Source: an uncultured Clostridium sp.
GTDB lineage: Bacteria > Bacillota > Clostridia > Lachnospirales > Lachnospiraceae
DNA length: 5,645 nucleotides
Assembly: GCA_900551225.1 (NCBI GenBank)
Contig: URUZ01000404.1
Coordinates: 1 to 5,645 of the forward strand
Reading direction: 5' to 3'
The notes beneath the pieces are model-generated. The model saw only the letters and a program-made list of their open reading frames with translations, was not told the origin of the DNA and made no database searches. Positions 1 through 5,645 of the stretch are shown here, piece by piece. Made by a program: the position numbers and the translations under genes. Each line of letters starts with the position of its first letter. Position 1 is the stretch's first letter.

Positions 1-74
1 TTTTTTTTCAAGCAGAAGACGGCATACGAGATCCTCTCTGGTCTCGTGGGCTCGGAGATGTGTATAAGAGACAG
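1..74. other. Untrimmed Illumina Nextera i7/P7 adapter (synthetic contamination)
   Basis: This is library adapter, not genome. Positions 1-8 are a T run. Read from the other strand, that is the poly-A that appears when a read runs past the end of a fragment. Positions 9-32 match the 24-base P7 flow-cell sequence (begins CAAGCAGAAGACGG, ends ATACGAGAT). Positions 33-40 (CCTCTCTG) sit exactly where the 8-base i7 index belongs; from memory its reverse complement CAGAGAGG is Nextera index N708. Positions 41-74 match the Nextera read-2 transposase adapter (begins GTCTCGTGGGCTCGG, ends AAGAGACAG). Genomic sequence begins at 75. The segment order and lengths fit exactly, so this is close to certain. 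Any protein that starts in or runs through these bases is an artefact. Confidence 0.99.
56..74. other. Tn5 mosaic end (19 bp) from Nextera tagmentation
   Basis: The 19 bases from AGATGTG to GAGACAG are the hyperactive Tn5 mosaic end used in Nextera libraries. They mark the point where transposase cut the genomic fragment, between 74 and 75. The flanking bases are synthetic primer sequence, so this is not a natural Tn5/IS50 insertion in the organism. Confidence 0.98.
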
Positions 75-2948
75 CAGCGAAATCAGGAACACCTGTATCT
101 CATTCTTCCCGAATTCCCCCACCATCCGGATCCGCTCTTCCTTGGACGTGGCGCCGGTCAGCTTGTACCAGGCTATCCCCTCTTTTTTCAGACGCTGTTC
201 AATCAGCTCCAGCATGGATGTAAACTGGGAAAACAGCAGAATCCGGTGTTCTCCCTCCACGCCTCTGCGCACCAGGTCCATACAGGTCTCCAGCTTGGCC
301 GAGGACCCCTTGTAATTCTCATAGCACAGCCTGGGGTCGCAGCACACCTGCCTCAGGCGGATCAAGTCTGCCAGCACCTGGAAACGCTCCTGGCCCAGGC
401 CGCCTTCCCTGCTCCTCTGCAGCAGTTCCTTCAGCTTTCCTGCATTTGCCACATAGAGGGCGCGCTGCTCTGCCTCCAGCTTGGAGTAGACCACTGTCTC
501 CAGCTTGTCCGGCAGTTCCTTCAGCACATCCTTCTTGATCCTGCGCAGTATAAACGGACCGGTGATGCGCCGGAGCCGTTCCAGGACTTCCCCGTCCTGG
601 TCCTTCACAATGGGGATCTCGAATTGTTTGCGGAAATGCTGGCTGCCGAACAGGAATCCAGGCATCAGATAGTCAAAAATACTCCACAATTCCCCCAGCC
701 GGTTCTCAATAGGCGTTCCGGTCAGCGCAAACCTGGTCCGCACCTGGATTGCCTTCACTGCCCTTGCGCTCTGGGTTGCGGCATTTTTAATATACTGGGC
801 CTCGTCGATAATCTGGAACCGGAAATTCATACCCTCGTACAGGGCCGAGTCCCGTTTCAGCAGATCGTAGGATGTGACCACCACATCCGTGCCCGCCTGG
901 TCAGCCCGTATCTCCTCCAGAATGGCTTCCCGCTCCTGGGCATTTCCCACCACGGTTCTGGCCCGCAGATCCGGGGCGAACCTGCGGATCTCATGCTCCC
1001 AGTTGTACACCAGGGAAGCAGGGCAGACGATCAGGGAAGGCCCGCTGTCCGCCATCCGCCCATTCCCGTACTCATCCTCCAAAAGGGCAATGGTCTGCAG
1101 GGTTTTCCCAAGGCCCATATCGTCCGCCAGTATTCCTCCGAAGCCGTAGGCGTCCAGTGTCTTCAGCCAACGGTATCCGGTCTTTTGGTATTCCCGCAGC
1201 ACGTCTTTTAAACGCTCCGGCACCTGGTAATCGCTGTCCTCCACGGACTTGACGCCGCGCACCACCGCCTTCACCAGCTGGTCCCTGTAGTAGGCAACCC
1301 CCGGGCCTTCCTTCAGCACACTGTCCAGGTACAAGGCCCTGTATGCGGGCAGGCGGATCTTGCCGCTCTGCAGATCTTTCTTGCTGATGCCCAGCTGGTC
1401 GGCCAGTCTGGCCACCGTGTAGAGGCCGCCGTCCCCCAGCTGCAGAAATTCACCGCTCTTCAGGCGGTAATACTTCTTTTTCTGGCTGTAGGCAGCCAGA
1501 ATCCTGGACAGCTCCAGGGAGGTCATATCGCCTGTGTCCACGGTCAGGTCCAGCCATCCCCCGTTCATGCTGACCCCCACACTGACCTTTAAGGGGGACA
1601 GCACCTTCCACAGTTTCAGCTCCTCCGACACCAGCACTTCCCCCAGGCCACGGAACTCCTCGATGCCTTCCGAAAGCAGGCGGTAAGCAGCATCCTCATC
1701 GTCCCGGATCACCAGATGAATCCCATCCGGCTCCTTGTATTTGAAATACCGGTTAATCAGCTGGCTGATCCGGAACTCCCCCGGTACATCCCGGCACACG
1801 CTGCGGGGCAGATTCTCATCCTCCACCGGATGAAAATTGTAATCCCCGTAGGACAGCACCGGCTCCATCAGCACCTCGCTGCCGCCTCTGCTGTCGAACT
1901 TAAACTGTGCTCTCAGCGGCTGGGGCTCGTAGCCCTTTAAGTCTATGCCCTCCGCCCGGATCACGCTGTAGCGTTCAATGCTTTTTAGTACCCTGGCATA
2001 GAACAGCGGAATGTCCTTCTCCGCCACCAGCACAGCTCTGGTACTCTCCTTGCTGATGAGATCCAGAAAGGGCTGAATCCCTTTGCTGTAGTCGCTGCCG
2101 CACTGGTACAGCTTATCCTCCTGCACCATGTACAGATGGCGTTCCCCGCTAAAGCCGGCAGCCACCCGGTCCGGCATCTCCGTCTCCCCGTCCCCGGTGA
2201 TCCCGTCGAAGCTCACGCGCATCCCGTCCCGCCCATAGGGCTTTACGGTCACAGACAGGCGTGGGTCTTTCCCGCACACCAGCAGCCTGGTGTGGTAGCC
2301 GCCGGGCATCTGGACTTCGATCACCTGGTCCATCATCAGGTCAAAGAACCTGTCCCGCTGGATCGTGTTCAGCTCCACCTCACGCTGGGGCTGAAGGTAT
2401 TCGGCCAGCTCCAGCACCATGGCCAGCAGCCCTCTGCTCTGAGGCGTGAAGGCAGACTCATAGTGGTGGAAGCCCAGACTTTTCCCATACTCCATGTAGG
2501 TGCCTTCCCGGACAGCCCTGGCAAAGGCGGTCAGATCCTTAATCAGGTAGTAACGCTCTGCGCCCACCCTGAATTCCACCTTCACATGTCGTCCAGCCAG
2601 CAGCAGCACAGGAACCAGATCCGCCTTCTCCTGCTCCTCCTCCACCATGATCCTGGCCACCTGTCGGTTGGTGTACTCCCGGATCATGGAGTGAACCTCC
2701 TGGGAGGTGTGCACCGGCGGCTGTGAAGCCTTCTTCGCATATTCCTTGTAATGCGCAAAAAGGGCCTTCCCATGGGCGCACATACCCTTGTAGGAATTCC
2801 CTTCCGCGCAGGAACAGGAGTAGTCCCTGACCTGACCACTCCCCAGATATAAACTTACGTTATAGACTTGGGCCTGGTCTTCAACCAGGCCCTTAACACC
2901 AACCTCTCCCTTCCAGAAGTTGTTGGTCTGCATTTTAATGATATCCAT
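75..2948 (-). CDS. SNF2-family helicase-like ATPase with SWIM zinc finger (C-terminus missing)
   Basis: I translated this strand by hand: 958 codons are open from the ATG at 2948 to the adapter junction, with no stop or frameshift. Near the N-terminus is a SWIM zinc finger, C45-x-C47-x9-C57-x-H59. The middle (about 130-500) resembles the bacterial SNF2-associated region. The SNF2 ATPase core follows: LREYQ at 584-588, Walker A DDMGLGKT at 609-616 (K615), DEAQ at 715-718, motif III LTGTP at 742-746, and the start of the second RecA lobe with LLFSQF at 904-909. The sequence stops at VFLISL (953-958), just where this family normally continues KAGG, so motifs V and VI and roughly 100 residues are lost to the contig end. 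Such proteins are predicted DNA-dependent ATPases that translocate on DNA or remodel nucleoprotein; the target here is unknown. The start is fixed by an in-frame TAG 27 bases upstream and a Shine-Dalgarno site. The gene lies 49 bases after argS, probably in the same transcript. Confidence 0.95.
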
Positions 2949-2958
2949 GAAATCAACG

Positions 2959-2964
2959 CTCCCT
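2959..2964 (-). promoter_or_regulatory. Ribosome binding site of the SNF2 gene
   Basis: The minus strand reads AGGGAG, 10 bases before the ATG at 2948. It is a moderate Shine-Dalgarno match and supports that start over the next in-frame ATG, five codons downstream at 2933. The 49-base gap holding it has no terminator and no convincing promoter. Confidence 0.65.
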
Positions 2965-2997
2965 TCGGCGTTCTATCCCACTTGTCCTGTTAATCGC

Positions 2998-4779
2998 TTA
3001 CATGCGGTCCGGCGCTTTGAATCCCAGGACCTGGATGCAGGCTTCCAGAACCCGCATGGTCAGGGTAATCAGGGCGATATAGCTGTCCTTCCTGGCCTCA
3101 TCCTGCTCTGTCAGAATCTTCGTATCATGATAAAAGCTGTTGAAGGCATTGGCCAGCTCGAACACATACTGGCACACCTTGTGAGGCGCAGTCTCCGCAA
3201 AGCTGGTCTCCAGCACCTCAATGTACTTGGAAATCTGCAGCATCAGCGCCTTCTCACCGTCATTTGCCGCTGGCAGAAGCTTCTTGCCTGTGGCGCAGGC
3301 ATCCACTGATCCGCCCTTCTCCCTGTACTTGCCCAGAATGGACTTGATGCGCACGATTGTATATAAAATGTATGGTCCTGTGTTGCCCTCAAAGGAGGTA
3401 AAGCGGTCCACATCAAATATATAGTCCTTGGAGGCCTGGTTGGACAGGTCGCCGTACTTTAAGGCAGCCAGACCCACGATCCCTGCGGTCTCCCTGGCCT
3501 CGTCCTCAGACACGGAGCGGTTCTCCATGATTCTCTGGTACACAGCCTCATTGATATCGTCAATGAGCCTCTCAAGGCGCATCACGCCGCCTTCCCTGGT
3601 CTTAAAGGGCTTGCCGTCCTTGCCGTTCATGGTGCCGAAGCCCAGGAATATCATGGGAGTCTCCTCCTTTACAATTCCTGCCTTCTTGGCCACGCGGAAC
3701 ACCTGTACAAAGTGCATATCCTGGCGCTTGTCCACCACATAGATATAGCGGTCCGGCTGATAGTCCTCCTCCCTCTGGATAATGGTACCCAGATCTGAGG
3801 TGGCGTAGAGGGCCGCACCGTCCGACTTGCGGATCAGGCAGGGCGGAATCTCCTTGGTGTCTGACTCCTGGGCCACATCCACCACCAGCGCGCCCTGGCT
3901 TTCATACACCAGGCCCTGGCTCTTCAGTATCTCATACAGCCTGGGGATATACGGCTCCGCATCGCTCTCCCCCTTCCACAGGTCAAAGGTCACGTCCAGA
4001 TTACTGTAGTTCTTCTTTAAGTCCGACACAGAAACATTGATAATATGCTTCCAGATTGCACGGAAAGGCGCGTATCCGTTCTGAAGCTTTAAGGTAGCCT
4101 GATGGGCTCTCTCCTTAAATGCCTCGTCCTCCTTGGACTTGGCGCTGGCCGCGGGGTAGATCTCCTCCAGCTCGCCGATGGTGAAGGGGGCCTCCCCAGG
4201 GTATTCCCCGGTATATCCCTCATCAAAATACACCAGTTCCGGCTTCCTGTCCCTCAGCTCCTCAATGATCAAGCCCATCTGAAGGCCCCAGTCTCCCAGG
4301 TGCACGTCCCCGATGATGTGGTGTCCCAGGAAATTCCCCAGGCGCTTGATGCTCTCGCCGATTACAGCCGCCCGCAGATGTCCCACATGCAGGGGCTTGG
4401 CCACATTGGCGCCGCCGTAATCCACAATGATGGTCTCAGGCTTCTCAGGCGCTTCCACGCCCAGCTTCTCCTCAGCTGCCATTCCCGCGGCATAATCCGC
4501 CAAAAATACTTCCGAGATTTTCAGATTGATAAAGCCCGGCATAATCGCTTCCGCCATGGAAAACATGCCATGGCCGTCCCCCAGCACGTTCACCACTTCA
4601 CCTGCAATGTCGATGGGTTTCTTCTTGTAGGCCTTGGCCGCAGCCATGGACCCATTGCACTGGTATTCACAGAGGTCCGGCCTGTTGGACAGCACCACTT
4701 TGGCGAACTTTTCCTCATAGCCGCAGGCTGTAAAGGCGGCTTTCAGTTCTCCTTCCATCAAATCCAGAATTTTCTTCAC
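2998..4779 (-). CDS. argS: Arginyl-tRNA synthetase
   Basis: Cytoplasmic class I aminoacyl-tRNA synthetase that charges tRNA-Arg with arginine using ATP. The protein has 593 residues, normal for bacterial ArgRS. An N-terminal additional domain covers about 1-90. The catalytic fold carries the HIGH-type signature HVGH at 131-134 within AKPLHVGHLR, then GDVHLGDWG (157-165) and SDGAALYATSDLG (319-331). The KMSKS loop is degenerate, as is common in ArgRS: KTREGG at 393-398. The C-terminal DALR-type anticodon-binding domain runs from about 465 to the end, with YILYTIVRIKSIL at 470-482 and the family-typical ending LGFKAPDRM. The start codon is GTG: an in-frame TGA lies two codons upstream, a good Shine-Dalgarno site is 9 bases away, and the first in-frame ATG (codon 8) would trim the conserved N-terminus. 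The gene lies downstream of the efp terminator and 49 bases before the SNF2 gene. It looks intact. Confidence 0.98.
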   Translation of the reverse strand: MKKILDLMEGELKAAFTACGYEEKFAKVVLSNRPDLCEYQCNGSMAAAKAYKKKPIDIAGEVVNVLGDGHGMFSMAEAIMPGFINLKISEVFLADYAAGMAAEEKLGVEAPEKPETIIVDYGGANVAKPLHVGHLRAAVIGESIKRLGNFLGHHIIGDVHLGDWGLQMGLIIEELRDRKPELVYFDEGYTGEYPGEAPFTIGELEEIYPAASAKSKEDEAFKERAHQATLKLQNGYAPFRAIWKHIINVSVSDLKKNYSNLDVTFDLWKGESDAEPYIPRLYEILKSQGLVYESQGALVVDVAQESDTKEIPPCLIRKSDGAALYATSDLGTIIQREEDYQPDRYIYVVDKRQDMHFVQVFRVAKKAGIVKEETPMIFLGFGTMNGKDGKPFKTREGGVMRLERLIDDINEAVYQRIMENRSVSEDEARETAGIVGLAALKYGDLSNQASKDYIFDVDRFTSFEGNTGPYILYTIVRIKSILGKYREKGGSVDACATGKKLLPAANDGEKALMLQISKYIEVLETSFAETAPHKVCQYVFELANAFNSFYHDTKILTEQDEARKDSYIALITLTMRVLEACIQVLGFKAPDRM

Positions 4780-4788
4780 GGCTCAATT

Positions 4789-4796
4789 CTCCTTCT
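4789..4796 (-). promoter_or_regulatory. Ribosome binding site deciding the GTG start of argS
   Basis: The minus strand reads AGAAGGAG, with GGAG ending 9 bases before the GTG at 4779. Together with the in-frame TGA just upstream of the GTG, this settles the start at GTG rather than at the ATG seven codons further in. Confidence 0.8.
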
Positions 4797-4822
4797 CTAT
4801 ATTTGACACAGTCCTATGGTAC

Positions 4823-4854
4823 AAAAAAACTGCTCCGGCATTGACTCCGGAGCA
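4823..4854 (-). terminator. Rho-independent terminator after efp
   Basis: On the minus strand an 8-base-pair perfect stem, TGCTCCGG / CCGGAGCA (4847-4854 with 4831-4838), closes an 8-base loop. After one G it is followed by seven T residues (4823-4829). This is a standard intrinsic terminator and lies 36 bases past the efp stop. It ends only 26 bases before the argS ribosome binding site, so it separates efp from argS or lets part of the transcription through. Confidence 0.88.
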
Positions 4855-4874
4855 ATCTAACAGTTCTAATACTT

Positions 4875-4890
4875 TCCACTGAATAGTGGA
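4875..4890. repeat. Small inverted repeat directly after the efp stop codon
   Basis: TCCACT-GAAT-AGTGGA is a perfect 6-base-pair inverted repeat with a 4-base loop, abutting the efp TAA at 4891-4893. It has no T run, so it is not itself an intrinsic terminator. It could form a short mRNA hairpin near the 3' end of efp, or could be chance; no function is assigned. Confidence 0.5.
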
Positions 4891-5448
4891 TTAAACGCGG
4901 GACAGATACTCGCCGGTTCTGGTATCAATCTTGATCTTATCGCCAGTCTCAACGAACAGCGGTACGTATACTACTGCTCCGGTCTCCACAGTAGCCGGCT
5001 TGTTGGCGCCGGTTGCGGTATCACCCTTAAATCCAGGCTCAGTATCAGTGATCTCCAGCTCAACAAACAGGGGAGGCTCCACAGAATAAACGTTGCCGTT
5101 GTAGGAACAAACCTTACATACCTCGTTCTCCTTCACGAACTTTAAGGCATCGCCGATGATGTCCTTGTTCAGTGCAACCTGGTCATAGGTCTCCTGGTTC
5201 ATAAAGTTATACAGCTCGCCATCCTCATACAGATACTGCATGTCCACACGGTCGATTCTGGCTGCCGGGAATTTCTCGGTAGGACGGAAGGTGCGCTCTA
5301 CCACGCCGCCGTTAATTACATTTTTTAATTTGGTGCGGACAAATGCTGCGCCCTTACCTGGCTTTACATGCTGGAATTCCAGGATCTGTACTACCTGGCC
5401 GTCGATCTCCAATGTAACGCCGTTTCTAAAATCTCCTGCTGATATCAT
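4891..5448 (-). CDS. efp: Translation elongation factor P
   Basis: EF-P binds the ribosome between the P and E sites and relieves stalling at proline runs. The 185-residue length is standard. The N-terminal KOW-like domain (about 1-63) carries the tip loop KPGKGAAF at 29-36, placing Lys32 where the modified lysine sits in lysine-type EF-Ps. Two OB-type domains follow (about 65-127 and 130-185). The C-terminal family signature is visible at 150-169 (K150, A152, G157, V162-P163, G169), and the protein ends in the typical DTRTGEYLSRV. The ATG at 5448 has a strong Shine-Dalgarno site 9 bases away. A sigma-A-like promoter lies upstream and a terminator downstream, so efp looks monocistronic. In relatives Lys32 may carry beta-lysine (Escherichia coli) or 5-aminopentanol (Bacillus subtilis). 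No modification gene is visible here, so its state is unknown. Confidence 0.98.
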   Translation of the reverse strand: MISAGDFRNGVTLEIDGQVVQILEFQHVKPGKGAAFVRTKLKNVINGGVVERTFRPTEKFPAARIDRVDMQYLYEDGELYNFMNQETYDQVALNKDIIGDALKFVKENEVCKVCSYNGNVYSVEPPLFVELEITDTEPGFKGDTATGANKPATVETGAVVYVPLFVETGDKIKIDTRTGEYLSRV

Positions 5449-5457
5449 AAAGATATT

Positions 5458-5465
5458 CCTCCTTA
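5458..5465 (-). promoter_or_regulatory. Strong ribosome binding site of efp
   Basis: The minus strand reads TAAGGAGG, a near-perfect anti-16S match, 9 bases before the efp ATG. It is consistent with high expression of a housekeeping translation factor. Confidence 0.9.
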
Positions 5466-5493
5466 GGTTCGTTCAATGTCTCTAATCTTCTAT

Positions 5494-5522
5494 ATTTTAT
5501 ACTATGTATGCTCTATTTTCAA
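5494..5522 (-). promoter_or_regulatory. Sigma-A-type promoter of efp
   Basis: On the minus strand the -35 box TTGAAA (5517-5522) and the -10 box TAAAAT (5494-5499) each match five of six consensus bases and are 17 bases apart, the optimal spacing. Transcription would start near 5487, giving a leader of about 39 bases that contains the ribosome binding site. AT-rich sequence lies upstream of the -35 box. The promoter sits between the upstream terminator and efp, as expected for a separately transcribed gene. A shifted -10 (TATAAA) is possible but would give a 15-base spacer. Confidence 0.75.
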
Positions 5523-5557
5523 GCCCTTTTTTATTCATATGCAAATTTTATTGCAAT

Positions 5558-5588
5558 AAAACCCGCGGTCCTTCACGGCGCGGGTTTT
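5558..5588 (-). terminator. Terminator hairpin upstream of efp, possibly bidirectional
   Basis: A perfect 10-base-pair stem, AAAACCCGCG / CGCGGGTTTT, encloses an 11-base loop (5568-5578). The stem ends in four T residues on either strand. On the minus strand the sequence continues as TTTTATTGC. It lies 11 bases past the stop of the apparent gene tail at 5600-5644 and just before the efp promoter, so its likely job is to end transcription arriving from the upstream minus-strand gene. The symmetry could also stop plus-strand transcripts. Confidence 0.8.
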
Positions 5589-5599
5589 GAAATAGAGGT

Positions 5600-5644
5600 T
5601 TATTTTTTATATAGCTTTTCCCGATATGTCTGTACCGGCTCTGC
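5600..5644 (-). CDS. Possible C-terminal tail of an unidentified upstream gene
   Basis: One minus-strand frame reads AEPVQTYREKLYKK followed by TAA, entering from beyond the window edge. The lysine-rich, protein-like ending and the position of the stop just before a strong terminator suggest the 3' end of a real gene. Only 14 codons are visible, so the family cannot be named. A second minus-strand frame also closes nearby (GRAGTDISGKAI, then TAA), so the choice of frame is tentative. Confidence 0.4.
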   Translation of the reverse strand, partial: AEPVQTYREKLYKK

Positions 5645-5645
5645 C

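Noticed and set aside
1..74. Possible natural Tn5/IS50 insertion, suggested by the mosaic end
   Set aside because: The mosaic end is fused to Nextera primer, index and P7 sequence, which occur only in sequencing libraries.
2136..2726. 196-codon plus-strand open frame opposite the SNF2 gene
   Set aside because: It is antisense to the conserved SNF2 coding frame, has no supporting ribosome binding site or motif, and has shadow-like composition.
2539..2781. 80-codon minus-strand open frame inside the SNF2 gene
   Set aside because: It overlaps the SNF2 N-terminal region in another frame. The 958-codon frame carries the SWIM and ATPase motifs and is uninterrupted.
2998..4779. ArgRS damaged because the KMSKS motif is missing
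   Set aside because: A degenerate KMSKS loop is common in ArgRS. The equivalent KTREGG at 393-398 and all other motifs are present.
4102..4806. 234-codon plus-strand open frame opposite argS
   Set aside because: It lies fully antisense to an intact, motif-complete ArgRS, has no recognisable domain, and its histidine/leucine-rich content is typical of a reverse-strand shadow of G+C-rich genes.
4797..4825. argS promoter TTGTAC-17-TATAGA on the minus strand
   Set aside because: The -35 box matches only three of six consensus bases, and the -10 box abuts the Shine-Dalgarno site, so transcription would start inside or after it.
4780..4890. T-box riboswitch controlling argS
   Set aside because: The space is too short for a T-box leader, and I see no T-box core (AGGGTGG-type) sequence before the hairpin. 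The hairpin is explained by termination of efp.

Overview
This is one end of an assembled contig, probably from a Lachnospiraceae-type gut Firmicute (Clostridium cluster XIVa-like). The assignment rests on the style of the ArgRS and EF-P proteins, strong AGGAGG-type ribosome binding sites, a sigma-A-like promoter, AT-rich intergenic DNA, and fairly G+C-rich coding DNA with many CTG and GGC codons. It is an inference from general recognition, not a database match. All supported genes lie on the minus strand, so the biological order runs from high to low coordinates.

Layout in transcription order. At 5600-5644 there is the apparent 3' tail of an unidentified gene, followed by a strong terminator hairpin (5558-5588). 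Next comes a well-formed promoter (5494-5522) and efp, encoding elongation factor P (4891-5448). A small inverted repeat and a rho-independent terminator (4823-4854) follow efp. Then comes argS, arginyl-tRNA synthetase (2998-4779, GTG start). After 49 bases with no terminator comes a large SNF2-family helicase-like ATPase with an N-terminal SWIM zinc finger (75-2948), which is cut off at its C-terminus. EF-P and ArgRS both serve translation. The SNF2 protein is probably co-transcribed with argS, but its cellular role is not evident from the sequence.

Positions 1-74 are not biological. They are a T run, the Illumina P7 flow-cell sequence, an 8-base index and the Nextera read-2/Tn5 mosaic-end adapter, left untrimmed on the contig end. 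The adapter replaces the last part of the SNF2 gene. Because it has no in-frame stop, it creates a fake chimeric C-terminus on the minus strand. It also supplies fake starts for two plus-strand reading frames.

I found no undescribed biological system here. The most useful observations are the adapter contamination and its effects on gene calls, the argS-SNF2 gene arrangement, and the lack of a clear separate promoter for argS. No stretch over 300 bases lacks a gene. The plus-strand open frames are shadows of the minus-strand genes.
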